Assembly: GCA_020638675.1 (NCBI GenBank)
Contig: JACKID010000001.1
Span: forward strand, 1-64,000
Direction of reading: 5' to 3'
Origin: Planctomycetota bacterium
Lineage (GTDB): Bacteria; Planctomycetota; UBA8742; UBA2392
DNA: 64,000 nt
Shown: piece by piece, positions 26,748-35,032 of the stretch
Layout: every line of letters begins with the position of its first letter
How positions within the stretch are numbered: the first letter of the stretch is position 1
The notes under the pieces: model-generated
Databases searched by the model: none
What the model was told of the DNA's origin: nothing
The model's input: the letters and a program-made list of their open reading frames with translations, nothing else
Program-made: the position numbers and the translations under genes

Positions 26748-26818
26748 AACCGCGAAGAGCCGCAAAGGGCCGCGAAGAAGGCGACCGCTTTGCAGTTCTT
26801 CGCGGTCCTTTGCGGTTC
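26748..26818. repeat. Intergenic inverted repeat (element A), second copy
   Basis: The left arm 26748-26779 contains AACCGCGAAGAGCCGCAAAG and then GGCCGCGAAGAA. The right arm 26796-26818 is complementary to its inner 20 bases with one mismatch, around a 16-base loop. The same sequence family flanks 12675-12810. It lies at the 3' end of cca and may act as a terminator. Just upstream, CCACGGAGTTCACGGAGA (26708-26725) is another low-complexity motif. Confidence 0.75.
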
Positions 26819-28163
26819 AAGGCAGTTGCGCCTGCTGCTTCACGAAGGCGATTGCCTGCTCTCTGGTTTCGATGCGGCCTTCGAGGATTTCGTCTTCGAC
26901 CGCCGCCAGCAACTCTTTGTACTGCGGGCCCGGCGGCAGCCCGAGTTCTTTTAGGTCGTTGCCGTCGATCGGCAGTTTCGGCTTCAGCTTCTCGGGCTCG
27001 CGCTGGAACTCGGCGAGCTTGCCGCGCACGTACTTGTAGGTCTCCAGCGTGCCGGGGCCGGCGAGGCAGTCGATGCGGTGCAGCTCCAGATCTTCCTCAA
27101 AGTGCGGCTTCCGCACGAAGCGCTTCAGCGTGGCCGTCTTCATCTTCGGCACGTTGATGAATTTCAGGTGATCCTCGATCAGCGACTGCACACGCTCGAT
27201 CACGTCATTGGGGAATTTCAGGCGGCGCAGGATGTCGCCCGCCATTTCCGCGCCCAGCTTGTCGTGCCCGTTGAAGCGGATGCGGTCGGTGGAGTCGTCG
27301 AACGTCGGCGGCTTGGCCACGTCGTGCAGCAGCACGCCCAGCGCCAGCGTGATCGTCACCGGGTAATCCATCAGGTCCAGCGCCAGCATGGTATGCGTCC
27401 AGACGTCGCCTTCCGGGTGAAACTCCGGCGGCTGCTGCACGCCGACCATCACGCTGATCTCGGGCAGGATCGCGTCCAGTAGCCCGGTCTCGAGCATCAG
27501 CTTGAAACCGCGCGATTGCCCGCGTGCCGTCAGCAGCTTGGTCAACTCCGCCTGGATGCGTTCGGCGCTGACGACTTTGATTTCGGCGGCCATATCGGCG
27601 ACGGCCGTGAGCGTTGCCTCGTCGATGTCAAAGTTCAGCCCGGCCGCAAATCGCACGGCCCGCAGCAGGCGCAGCTTGTCTTCCTTAAACCGCACGCGCG
27701 GGTCGCCGACGGCGCGGATGACGCGGGCGTCCAGGTCGGCCAATCCGTTGACGTGGTCCACGACTTCGCCGCTGTCCGGGTCGAGGAACAGGGCGTTGAT
27801 GGTGAAGTCGCGCCGGGCGGCGTCCTCGGCGGCGTTGGTGAACTGCACGCTGCTGGGGTGGCGCCCGTCGAGGTATGGGCCGTCGTGGCGGAAGGTGGCC
27901 ACCTCGACGTCCAGGCCTTCGATGTTGTCGTCCAGCACCTTGATGACGCCGAACGCCTTGCCGACGGCGACGGTTCGCTTGAAAAGCGCCTCGACTTCGT
28001 CCGGCAGCGCGGACGTGGCGACATCGTAGTCCTTCGGCTCGCGCTTGAGCAGCAGGTCGCGCACGCAGCCGCCGGCCAGCAGGGCTTCGTGGCCCGCCTC
28101 GCGCAGGGTGCGTATCACGCGGCGCGCCAGCGCCACGGCGGGGATGTTCGGCAGCTCAAGCAT
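26817..28163 (-). CDS. cca: CCA-adding / poly(A) polymerase-family tRNA nucleotidyltransferase
   Basis: The product has 448 residues. Class II nucleotidyltransferase signatures are GGCVRDLLLKREPKDYDVATSA (residues about 31-52, a DxD-like metal pair), RRDFTINALFLDP and the ERIQAELTKLL region. An HD-type phosphohydrolase domain follows (GVLLHDVAKPPTF, then FNGHDKLGAEMA). It adds or repairs the CCA end of tRNAs in the cytoplasm, or polyadenylates RNA; the two activities cannot be separated by eye. I start at the ATG giving MLELPNIPAVALARRV, where homology begins. The much longer upstream reading is antisense-like shadow of the permease gene. The ribosome-binding site is weak. Confidence 0.92.
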   Translation of the reverse strand: MLELPNIPAVALARRVIRTLREAGHEALLAGGCVRDLLLKREPKDYDVATSALPDEVEALFKRTVAVGKAFGVIKVLDDNIEGLDVEVATFRHDGPYLDGRHPSSVQFTNAAEDAARRDFTINALFLDPDSGEVVDHVNGLADLDARVIRAVGDPRVRFKEDKLRLLRAVRFAAGLNFDIDEATLTAVADMAAEIKVVSAERIQAELTKLLTARGQSRGFKLMLETGLLDAILPEISVMVGVQQPPEFHPEGDVWTHTMLALDLMDYPVTITLALGVLLHDVAKPPTFDDSTDRIRFNGHDKLGAEMAGDILRRLKFPNDVIERVQSLIEDHLKFINVPKMKTATLKRFVRKPHFEEDLELHRIDCLAGPGTLETYKYVRGKLAEFQREPEKLKPKLPIDGNDLKELGLPPGPQYKELLAAVEDEILEGRIETREQAIAFVKQQAQLP

Positions 28164-28174
28164 GCACGTCCAGT

Positions 28175-29452
28175 CTATGGATGACGATCCGGAGTTGCAC
28201 CGGGCTGCTTTGATGCGCGTCGAGCCAGGGCGTGCCACAGCAGGCCCAGCACGATCAGCCCGAGTCCGATCGCCCACACCTGCCACTCGACCCAGAAGGC
28301 CAGAAACAGGCAGCTGAGCAGCCCCGCCACGGCCAGCGCTCGCGGGTAGCGCCGCTGCTCCGCGGGCAGACGCAACGCCGCTGCATTGGTGATTGCGTAG
28401 TAGACCAGCACGGTGAACGCGCTGAAGCTCCAGGTCTTCTTGACGTCGCCGATCAGCACCAGCCCGAGGATGACCAGGCCGGTCACAATCACTGCCGGCA
28501 CCGGCGTGGTTCCGGACGGGTTCACCCTGGCCAGTACGCCCGGCATGTCGCCGCGGCGGCCCATGGCCAGCCAGACGCGGCTTAGACCAAGCACGAGGTT
28601 CAGCAACACCCCCAGCATCGCAAGCATTGCGCCCAGGCCCACGACACGTTCGATCCAGCCCGGCCCGAATGCGGCGGCCTGTTGCTGCAGCGGCAGCCAG
28701 CCGAGCTTCTGGCTGGGCCGGACCGGGTAGCCCACCAGCACAAACGCCACCGCCGCGTACAGCAGCGCTGACGTTGCCAGCGTCACGATCATGGCGCGCG
28801 GGATATTGCGTCGGGGCTCCGTGATCTCCTCGCCCATGGTCGCGATGCGCCCGTAGCCCGTGTAGGCGACGAACATCAACGCGGTGGACTCCAGCAGCCC
28901 CGGCACTCCATTGTTGAAGTACAGGTGCGGCCCGTGCCTGGCGAGAACGGGCAGCCCGCCGCCCACAAACGCCAGCAGCGCGCCCACCGTCAGGCACACC
29001 AGCACTGCATTCAGGCGATTGCTGCGGCGCAATCCGGACAGCACCATCACCGTCAGGGCAATGACCACCCCGGCGGCCAGTCCGGTGATCGGCCAGCGGT
29101 CGTCGGCGTGGAAGTCCTGCAGCAGGTATGTGGAGAAGCCCAAAGCCGCCGTGGCCGCACTGGCGGACTTCGCGATCAGGAACATCCAGCCGGCCGTGAA
29201 ACCGAGACGCCCGTTGAGCAGGCGATAGCCGTACTCGTACGTGCCGCCGCTTACGGGGTGCGCCGCCGCAAGCTGGGCCGAGCTCAGTCCGTTGCAGACG
29301 GCAACGCATGCCGCAATCAGCACGGCCGGGAGCACGAACGCGCCGGAAGTGGCGTAGGCGATGGGGAGGCTGACAAAGATCCCGGTGCCGACGATCGAGC
29401 CGAGGCCAAGCAAGACGGCCCCGCCGACGCCAACGGTGCGTTTGAGCTGCAT
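28175..29452 (-). CDS. APC-superfamily amino-acid permease
   Basis: The product has 425 residues from the ATG giving MQLKRTVGVGGAVLLGLGSIVGTGIF, the TM1 signature with GSIVGTGIF, as in LeuT-fold amino-acid/polyamine/organocation transporters. About 12 transmembrane helices are visible. TM6 carries FVAYTGYGRIATMGEEITEPRRNIPRAM, typical of the APC family, where the motif continues into a basic cytoplasmic loop. It is an inner-membrane importer or exchanger; the substrate is unknown. It ends 11 bases before the start of cca on the same strand, suggesting co-transcription. Confidence 0.9.
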   Translation of the reverse strand: MQLKRTVGVGGAVLLGLGSIVGTGIFVSLPIAYATSGAFVLPAVLIAACVAVCNGLSSAQLAAAHPVSGGTYEYGYRLLNGRLGFTAGWMFLIAKSASAATAALGFSTYLLQDFHADDRWPITGLAAGVVIALTVMVLSGLRRSNRLNAVLVCLTVGALLAFVGGGLPVLARHGPHLYFNNGVPGLLESTALMFVAYTGYGRIATMGEEITEPRRNIPRAMIVTLATSALLYAAVAFVLVGYPVRPSQKLGWLPLQQQAAAFGPGWIERVVGLGAMLAMLGVLLNLVLGLSRVWLAMGRRGDMPGVLARVNPSGTTPVPAVIVTGLVILGLVLIGDVKKTWSFSAFTVLVYYAITNAAALRLPAEQRRYPRALAVAGLLSCLFLAFWVEWQVWAIGLGLIVLGLLWHALARRASKQPGATPDRHP

Positions 29453-29564
29453 GGGCGGGAATGATAGCCGGGGTTTGTTAACAGTCGGTAAGGGCGTTGC
29501 AGGAAAAAACAAACGCGCAGCGCCCGATTGGACGCCGCGCGGGGACGCTTGAACTTACACCTGC

Positions 29565-29777
29565 TTAGGTGTTCGGGCCTTCGTACTCGATGTCCCGGCT
29601 GGGGTCATCGTAGTCGAAGTTGAAGAAGAACCGGTCGAACGTGCGGTGCATGTTGTCCAGGTCTTCGTTCCAGGCCCGAAGGTGGTTCAGGTTGTGGGTC
29701 CAGTCCACAAACGAGAAGCAGCCGCCGAGGCAGGACGCGACGAACACGAGCAGAAGCAAGGCAACGGACTTACGCAT
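29565..29777 (-). CDS. Small lipoprotein
   Basis: The product has 70 residues from the ATG with GGGGAG 5 bases upstream. MRKSVALLLLVFVASCLGGC is a lipoprotein signal with a lipobox ending at Cys20 (LGGC). The short mature part is rich in aromatic and acidic residues (TFDRFFFNFDYDDPSRD). I do not recognise the family. It is expected to be lipid-anchored facing the periplasm. It is isolated, with 112 bases before the permease start and 87 bases from the DUF4149 gene. Confidence 0.7.
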   Translation of the reverse strand: MRKSVALLLLVFVASCLGGCFSFVDWTHNLNHLRAWNEDLDNMHRTFDRFFFNFDYDDPSRDIEYEGPNT

Positions 29778-29864
29778 GGTACTCCCCACTAACAAGGGTG
29801 TGACTCGGGGTCACGCTGCGAGGGGTTTAGCCTGTCGGGGGAACATTGACGATATCCGATGCCC

Positions 29865-30422
29865 CTACGCCGTCAAGCCGGATTTCGTCTTCATTTGGTC
29901 ACCGGGGGCGCCTGTGAATAACCGCCGCGAGACGATCAGCCCCGCCGCGATCAGCGTCGCCAGTCCGCTGACCCCCATGCTGAGACCGTGGCTGCGTCCG
30001 AACTCGGCCTTTTCGGCCGGGTCTGCCAGCTCGCCGTTGACCCAGGTGCTGTTTTCGCGCAGGTCGGCCATGCGGGGGGCGAAGTAGAACTGGGTCAGGC
30101 AGGCGCCGCACAGCATCAGCCCGGCCGCGACCGCCATCAGCTTCCAGGCCAGTCGGGTGCCGCCTGTCGCCAGCCCGGTCAGGGGCGGGCGCTTGGCGGC
30201 GTAGATGCAGCCAACGGTGGCGACCAGGGCCGCGATCAGCAGGGGCCAGCCCAGGCGGTCAAACATGCTGCCGGCGAGCGTGTTGGCAATGTGCTTGGGA
30301 AAGCCTTGCTCGCGCGATACGCCGAAGATGGTCGCCGCTGCCACGCTCGCGGCCACGGATGAGCCCACCAGCAGCCCCAGGCAGACGTCGGTGAAGGCAT
30401 GGATGATTCTTGCGCCCTTCAT
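29865..30422 (-). CDS. DUF4149-like membrane protein
   Basis: The product has 185 residues from the ATG giving MKGARIIHAFTDVCLGLLVGS. Four transmembrane helices carry the DUF4149/TMEM205-type pattern: VAAATIFGVS after helix 1, two central helices, FYFAPRMADLR, and GLSMGVSGLATLIAAGLIV near the C-terminus. It is an integral membrane protein of unknown function. Longer upstream translation lacks protein-like composition, so I reject it. The gene is divergent from the first microprotein gene across about 120 bases, which should hold both promoters. Confidence 0.8.
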   Translation of the reverse strand: MKGARIIHAFTDVCLGLLVGSSVAASVAAATIFGVSREQGFPKHIANTLAGSMFDRLGWPLLIAALVATVGCIYAAKRPPLTGLATGGTRLAWKLMAVAAGLMLCGACLTQFYFAPRMADLRENSTWVNGELADPAEKAEFGRSHGLSMGVSGLATLIAAGLIVSRRLFTGAPGDQMKTKSGLTA

Positions 30423-30545
30423 GGGCCCGATGATGCCGCGTTTGGGCCCAACTTCCACCCCAAGCGGTTCGAATTGCGGCGGCGGAGTGTAATGGCCGGT
30501 GGGGCCCGCACGGGCGATACTCTGGGCGTCGAAAGGAGCCACGCC

Positions 30546-30683
30546 ATGCCGAACATGTACGCGCAAACCGAGAGCAGGGAACGAGTTACGCAGGACGCCG
30601 CGGACCTTGCGGTGCACCACAACGGGGTCTGGGTGCTGGACCTCGTGGGCACGATCCTGGGCGTGCTGTTCTGGTGGCGCTAG
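30546..30683 (+). CDS. 45-residue single-TM microprotein
   Basis: The gene encodes MPNMYAQTESRERV..., with an N-terminal charged half and the C-terminal hydrophobic segment VWVLDLVGTILGVLFWWR. GAAAGGAG lies 7 bases before the ATG, which is strong support for translation. It is a predicted membrane-anchored microprotein, likely with a cytoplasmic N-terminus. It is followed after 18 bases by a second gene of exactly the same length and similar design. Confidence 0.65.
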   Translation: MPNMYAQTESRERVTQDAADLAVHHNGVWVLDLVGTILGVLFWWR

Positions 30684-30701
30684 CCGACGGGGGCAAGCCG
30701 G

Positions 30702-30839
30702 ATGGGCAACCACACACACGAGATTGAGCCGGACACAGGCCGATTCCGCAGCCGTCTCGACGGCATCAGCCTCGGCTGCCTGCTGGTGAGCTGCCTGGTG
30801 CTGGCCGCGGGCGGGTTGGCCTTCTGGTGGCTGATTTGA
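30702..30839 (+). CDS. 45-residue single-TM microprotein, second of pair
   Basis: The gene encodes MGNHTHEIEPDTGRFRSRLD, then a transmembrane helix LGCLLVSCLVLAAGGLAFWWLI. A G-rich stretch (GGGGGC at 30689-30694) precedes the ATG. It ends 15 bases before a strong terminator hairpin, which supports its being the last gene of a two-gene unit. The aromatic FWW at the C-terminal membrane edge recurs in both proteins. Function is unknown. Confidence 0.6.
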   Translation: MGNHTHEIEPDTGRFRSRLDGISLGCLLVSCLVLAAGGLAFWWLI

Positions 30840-30854
30840 CCTGCATGAATGTCA

Positions 30855-30884
30855 AAAGCCCGACGGCGCCTGCCGTCGGGCTTT
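30855..30884. terminator. Bidirectional intrinsic terminator
   Basis: AAAGCCCGACGGC and GCCGTCGGGCTTT form a perfect 13-bp stem with a four-base loop, followed by GTGTTTTG on the plus strand and AAAA/TTTT on the other side. It sits between the convergent microprotein pair and nuoM. Confidence 0.9.
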
Positions 30885-30902
30885 GTGTTTTGAGTGCTTC
30901 AG

Positions 30903-32540
30903 CTAGTGCCTCGGTGCTTGCTGGACTTCCGCGCGAGCCTCGTTGGCGGCCTGGATCTTCTCGGCCGAGGTTACGGCGTTCTGCAGGTTCTGCTTCACGG
31001 CGTCTTCCGTGCGGCTCAGGAACCAGCCCGGTGCAATGCCCAGCAGGAAGATCAGCGCGATCATCGGGGCGGAGAAGGTCATCTCGGTCGGGGTCACGTC
31101 CTTCAGGCTCATGTTCTCGACCTTGGTGACCTTGCCGAAGAAGACGCGCTGGTAGCTCCAGAGCATGTAGACGGCCCCAAGTACCACGCCGGTTGCCGCC
31201 AGCACGGCCAGGGTGCTGTGGAAGCTCCAGTGCCACTCGGCCGGCAGCCCGGAAGTGCTGCCGCCGAAGGTGCCAATGAGGATGAGGAACTCGCCGACGA
31301 ACCCGTTGGTGCCCGGCAGCCCGACACTGGCCAGCGTCGCGATCATGAACAGGATCGCGAACTTCGGCATCACGCGGGCGATGCCGCCGTATTCGTCGAA
31401 CAGGCGGGTGTGGCGGCGCTCATAGACGATGCCGATCAGCAGGAACAGCAGGCCTGTGCTGAGCCCGTGGTTGATGCTCTGGATCAGGGCGCCCTGGGTG
31501 GCGATCAGGTTGAAGCTGAAGATGCCCAGCACGATAAAGCCCATGTGCCCGACCGAGCTGTAGGCAACCATGCGCTTCCAGTCGCCGTTGCTGATCAGCT
31601 GCGCGATGGCCATCATGCTGCCGTAAATCACGCCGATGACGGCCAGCACGCAGATCGCCGGGCCCAGCGTCACCGCAGGCTCCGGGAACAGCGGGATAGC
31701 AAAGCGCAGCATGCCGTAGGTGCCGAGCTTCAGCAGCACGCCGGCCAGCACCACGGAGCCGCCGGTCGGCGCTTCCGTGTGGGCATCCGGCAGCCACGTA
31801 TGGAACGGAAACACCGGCGTCTTGACCGCAAAGCTGAGCATAAACGCCAGGAAGCAGATGTACTGGGCGTTCTTGCTGAACTCGCCGCTGGCGGCCTTGG
31901 CCGGCAGGATCTGGCTCAGCTCGCGGATATCGAAGGTGCCGGCGACGTTGGCCACGTACAGCACGGCCAGGAACATCAGCAGGCTGCCCACCAGGGTGTA
32001 CACGAAGAACTTGATGGCGGCCGCGCGGCGCCCCTCGGGGTCACTGCCCCAGACGCCGATCAGCAGGTACATCGGGATCAGCATCAGCTCGAAGAAGACG
32101 TAGAACAGGAACAGGTCGAGCGCGCAGAAGCTGCCGATCACGCCGGTTTCGAGCACCAGCATGGCGATGAAGAATTCCTTCACGCGCTTGTGAATGTTGG
32201 TGCTGCAGCTCAGCATGATGATCGGGCCGAGCAGCGTGGTCAAAAGCACGAGGAACAGGCTGATGCCGTCCACACCCATGGAATAGCGGATGTTGAAGGC
32301 TGGTATCCAGTCTACGCCCTCAACCATCTGGAAGCTGCTGTTGAGCTGAAACTCGAACAGGATCGGCAGGCTGGCCACGAAAGTGATCAGGCTGAAGAAG
32401 ATCGCCGTCGCCTTGATTTCGCGGGCGCGCTTGCCGTTGATGAACGTGATGAACAGCGCCCCAAGCAAGGGCAGGAACGTGATCACGCTCAGGTGATGCT
32501 TCAGGTTCTGCGGATCAAATGCCGCTGCCAGAAAGTCCAT
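30903..32540 (-). CDS. nuoM: NADH-quinone oxidoreductase subunit M (orphan)
   Basis: The product has 545 residues and about 14 transmembrane helices. It has canonical NuoM antiporter-like signatures: the conserved Glu in LFYVFFELMLIPMYLLIG, the Lys in FAVKTPVFPFHTWLPDAHTE, and SINHGLSTG. NuoM is one of the proton-pumping membrane subunits of complex I. No other nuo gene lies within the window, so this is either an orphan copy or a split operon. It is flanked by a terminator downstream and ordinary genes upstream. I start at the ATG giving MDFLAAAFDPQNL; no good ribosome-binding site precedes it. A hydrogenase or Mrp-type subunit is less likely because the match to NuoM is close throughout. 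Confidence 0.92.
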   Translation of the reverse strand: MDFLAAAFDPQNLKHHLSVITFLPLLGALFITFINGKRAREIKATAIFFSLITFVASLPILFEFQLNSSFQMVEGVDWIPAFNIRYSMGVDGISLFLVLLTTLLGPIIMLSCSTNIHKRVKEFFIAMLVLETGVIGSFCALDLFLFYVFFELMLIPMYLLIGVWGSDPEGRRAAAIKFFVYTLVGSLLMFLAVLYVANVAGTFDIRELSQILPAKAASGEFSKNAQYICFLAFMLSFAVKTPVFPFHTWLPDAHTEAPTGGSVVLAGVLLKLGTYGMLRFAIPLFPEPAVTLGPAICVLAVIGVIYGSMMAIAQLISNGDWKRMVAYSSVGHMGFIVLGIFSFNLIATQGALIQSINHGLSTGLLFLLIGIVYERRHTRLFDEYGGIARVMPKFAILFMIATLASVGLPGTNGFVGEFLILIGTFGGSTSGLPAEWHWSFHSTLAVLAATGVVLGAVYMLWSYQRVFFGKVTKVENMSLKDVTPTEMTFSAPMIALIFLLGIAPGWFLSRTEDAVKQNLQNAVTSAEKIQAANEARAEVQQAPRH

Positions 32541-32681
32541 TGAGCCTGTCCAAATGGCCGCTGATGCACTAGGTCGCCGGATGTTAGAGGGGGTACCGGT
32601 GGATGCAAGCCCATAAGCGACGGCGCATTGGCGTGCCTTCGGTCGCAATAGTCGAGGCCGGTCCGAGGCTCGAAAACGCCG

Positions 32682-33506
32682 CTACTTCGACTTCCTTTTG
32701 CCCTTCTTCTTCTGTTTCTTTGCGGCCTTCTTCTTTGCCTTCTTCGCCGCTTTTTTGTCCGCCTTCTTCCCGGCCTTTTTGGTCGCTTTCTTGTCGGCCT
32801 TCTTTGACTTTGCCGGCTTGTCCTTCTTCTTCTTGGGCTTCGAGGTGGCTTTCGCCTTTGCAGGTTTCGCTGGGGGCTTGCCTGACGCAGGCTTCTTCCT
32901 GGTGGCGGGCTTCTTCTTGGCGGCGGGCTTGGCTGCTCGCGCGCGGCGTCGCGGCTTGGCGGGGGCCGGCTCTTTCTCTGTCTCTACCTCCCATGGCGGT
33001 GTGGTTTCGTCCGTTGCGGGCTCGTCGCTGCTTAGCAGCGTGAAGTAGTCGAACTCCTGCTCCGGCCCTTCCTTGAAGAAGCGCTCGTCGTACAGCTCGA
33101 GTTCAATCCAGTTGTCCGGGCCGGGCTGATTGTTTTCGCGCATCCAGACGTGCAGCGCCTCGATCGTGTCCTTGAGCCCGGAAAGCGGCCCGCGGTGCGT
33201 GATCTTCGCCCACGTGCCGCCGGGAACCTGTCGGCTGGACATGCCCTCGGGCAGGTCCGGCAGGCTGCTGAACGGCACTCCCGCGAGGTAGCTGAGGTCG
33301 GCCTCGTCGCCGTCGTGCCAGATCACGCCCCACGTCGGGTGGCCCAATGATCCCGGCAGCTTAGACGCCACCTCGTACTTGAAGGTGTTCATCCACAGGT
33401 TGCCGATGACGTTCGAGTTATTCGCGTCGGGCGCAAAGATGGAGCGGAACTTCGCGTGCCAGCCGACAACCAGCATCGGCTCGCGCTGGACGATCTTGAC
33501 TTCCAT
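32682..33506 (-). CDS. GyrI-like ligand-binding domain fused to histone-H1-like tail
   Basis: The product has 274 residues. Residues about 1-160 are a GyrI-like/AraC effector-binding domain (opening MEVKIVQREPMLVVGWHA; then GGTWAKITHRGP and DNWIELELYDER). After an acidic linker, residues about 185-274 are almost entirely Lys, Ala and Pro, with KKxAKK and AAKKP repeats resembling eukaryotic H1 or Hc1-type tails. It may bind nucleic acid through the tail and a ligand through the folded domain. No helix-turn-helix is present. It follows the DinB gene by 13 bases and is likely co-transcribed. Confidence 0.85.
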   Translation of the reverse strand: MEVKIVQREPMLVVGWHAKFRSIFAPDANNSNVIGNLWMNTFKYEVASKLPGSLGHPTWGVIWHDGDEADLSYLAGVPFSSLPDLPEGMSSRQVPGGTWAKITHRGPLSGLKDTIEALHVWMRENNQPGPDNWIELELYDERFFKEGPEQEFDYFTLLSSDEPATDETTPPWEVETEKEPAPAKPRRRARAAKPAAKKKPATRKKPASGKPPAKPAKAKATSKPKKKKDKPAKSKKADKKATKKAGKKADKKAAKKAKKKAAKKQKKKGKRKSK

Positions 33507-33519
33507 GGTCTGCCCCCGG

Positions 33520-34101
33520 CTACTTCGGGTAGCCTTCCGCCTGCTTCACGCGCTCGGCCTGCCCGAGGTGCCGGTGCGTGTGCAGGTTCATCATCTCGAA
33601 CGCCTGCGCGGCCGTGACACGCCCGATCGGCGCGACCGGCGTCGCGAACTTGATGCGCCCGAGCGCGAGCCCATCCGCTTGCTCCGCGACCCGGCACAGG
33701 CTGGTCAGGTGCTGGCGGAACTCGGCCGTCAGTTGCTGCAGGTCGTGCGTACTGGTGGTTGGTTTGAATGTGCCGGGCGCGGGAACTTTCGGCGCCGCTG
33801 CGCCCTGCCGCAGGTTGTTCAGGATAAAGCGCCCAAGGAACTTGCCGCGTCCGTACGGCGGCGCGCCCGTGAGGCCCTTGTCGCGCGCCTTGGCGATCGC
33901 CGCTTCCAACTTTGCGGCGTACAGGCGGTTGCTGATGTTGACGTGGGCGAGGCACTCGCCGATGGACCACTTCTTGGGCGCGGGCTTGAAGTTGGCCTGC
34001 TCGGCGGTCAGCCCGGCCACGAGCGCTTCCATGCGCTTGAGGGCGTCCTCATAGGCCTCGATCGAGTCGCGCAGAAGTTCACTGTTCACGGTCGCGGTCA
34101 T
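33520..34101 (-). CDS. DinB-family protein
   Basis: The product has 193 residues. It shows the DinB_2 pattern: PKKWSIGECLAHVNISNRLY (first ligand His) and the C-terminal MMNLHTHRHLGQAERV helix with the other metal-binding histidines. It is a cytoplasmic metalloenzyme-like four-helix bundle; the substrate is unknown. It is the first gene of a likely two-gene operon with the GyrI-like/H1-tail protein. This is the second DinB-type gene in the window; it shares little sequence with the one at 26185. Confidence 0.87.
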   Translation of the reverse strand: MTATVNSELLRDSIEAYEDALKRMEALVAGLTAEQANFKPAPKKWSIGECLAHVNISNRLYAAKLEAAIAKARDKGLTGAPPYGRGKFLGRFILNNLRQGAAAPKVPAPGTFKPTTSTHDLQQLTAEFRQHLTSLCRVAEQADGLALGRIKFATPVAPIGRVTAAQAFEMMNLHTHRHLGQAERVKQAEGYPK

Positions 34102-34166
34102 GGTGTCCCCGGCGGGCGCAGATTATGGCATGGGAACAACCGCGGCAGGCGCGCTAGTTCCGGAAT

Positions 34167-34931
34167 CTAGACGTCCAGTTCGCACAGAACCGGCGTGTGG
34201 TCGCTGGGGCGCTCCCAGGTGCGGGGCTCGATGTCGATCCAGGCGTTCTTGACGGAGTCTTTCAGCCCGTCGCTTACCCAGACCTGGTCGATGCGCAGCC
34301 CCTGGTCCTTGGCGAAGCCGCCGCCGCGGAAGTCCCACCACGAGAACTGCTTCGGCTTGTCGGTGATGAGGCGGAACGAGTCGTGCAGCCCCCAGTCGGT
34401 GAAGTGTTTCAGCCACTTCAACTCGTCGGGGTGGAAGCCGATTTCGCCCGCGCACTTCTTGACGTCCCAGACGTCGATCTCCGCGGGCGCGATGTTGAAG
34501 TCGCCGCACAGCGCGACCGGCTCGGACGGCTTGCCGATGCCGTCCAGGTGCTCGCGCAGTGCGCCATAGAAGCGCTCTTTGTATTTGAACTTGTCGCTGC
34601 CCACACTCTGCCCGTTCGGCGCGTAGACGCTGAACACGTGGACGCCCTCAACGACCGCCTCAATGACGCGCGACTGGCCCTCCTCGCCGGGGAAGCCTTC
34701 GATGACCTCCTCGATGGGAAGGCGGGACAGGATGGCGACGCCGTTGTAGCTCTTTTGCCCGTAGACTGCCGCTTCGTAGCCCGCTTCGCCGATCTGATCG
34801 AACGGGAAGTCCTCGGTCTCGAGCTTGAGCTCCTGCAGGCAGACCACGTCCGGCCCGGCCTGCTGCATCCAGTCCAGCAGGTGCTGCAGGCGGACTCGGA
34901 TCGAGTTCACATTCCAGGAAGCGATCAGCAT
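34167..34931 (-). CDS. xthA: Exodeoxyribonuclease III (AP endonuclease)
   Basis: The product has 254 residues from the ATG giving MLIASWNVNSIRVRL. The exonuclease/endonuclease/phosphatase active-site motifs appear in order: WNVNS, LQELK (metal-binding Glu34), YAPNG, GDFNIAP, and the catalytic SDHTPV near the end. It cleaves at abasic sites and removes 3' blocks during base-excision repair in the cytoplasm. Length and motif order match XthA. An inverted repeat lies immediately upstream, so promoter elements must sit within or beyond it. Confidence 0.95.
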   Translation of the reverse strand: MLIASWNVNSIRVRLQHLLDWMQQAGPDVVCLQELKLETEDFPFDQIGEAGYEAAVYGQKSYNGVAILSRLPIEEVIEGFPGEEGQSRVIEAVVEGVHVFSVYAPNGQSVGSDKFKYKERFYGALREHLDGIGKPSEPVALCGDFNIAPAEIDVWDVKKCAGEIGFHPDELKWLKHFTDWGLHDSFRLITDKPKQFSWWDFRGGGFAKDQGLRIDQVWVSDGLKDSVKNAWIDIEPRTWERPSDHTPVLCELDV

Positions 34932-34938
34932 GGGGATC

Positions 34939-35032
34939 AGTTGATGGCGGGTAGTTGATAGTTGGTAGGCAAAACCACGGCTCCGACGTCGTGCATGTCG
35001 CACTATCAACTATCGACTACCAACCATCAACT
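34939..35032. repeat. Long imperfect intergenic inverted repeat
   Basis: The arm at 34939-34967 (starting AGTTGATGGCGGGTAGTTGA) is largely complementary to 35002-35032 (ending CCAACCATCAACT). The arms contain internal repeats of GTAGTTGATAGTTG type. It fills the gap between xthA and the barrel gene. It differs in sequence from elements A and B. Confidence 0.7.

Noticed and set aside
28164..29309. Upstream extension of cca to 830 residues
   Set aside because: The extra sequence is an out-of-frame shadow of the amino-acid permease; cca homology begins at MLELPNI.
30894..32543. 549-residue plus-strand frame antisense to nuoM
   Set aside because: Composition bias only; the opposite strand encodes canonical NuoM.
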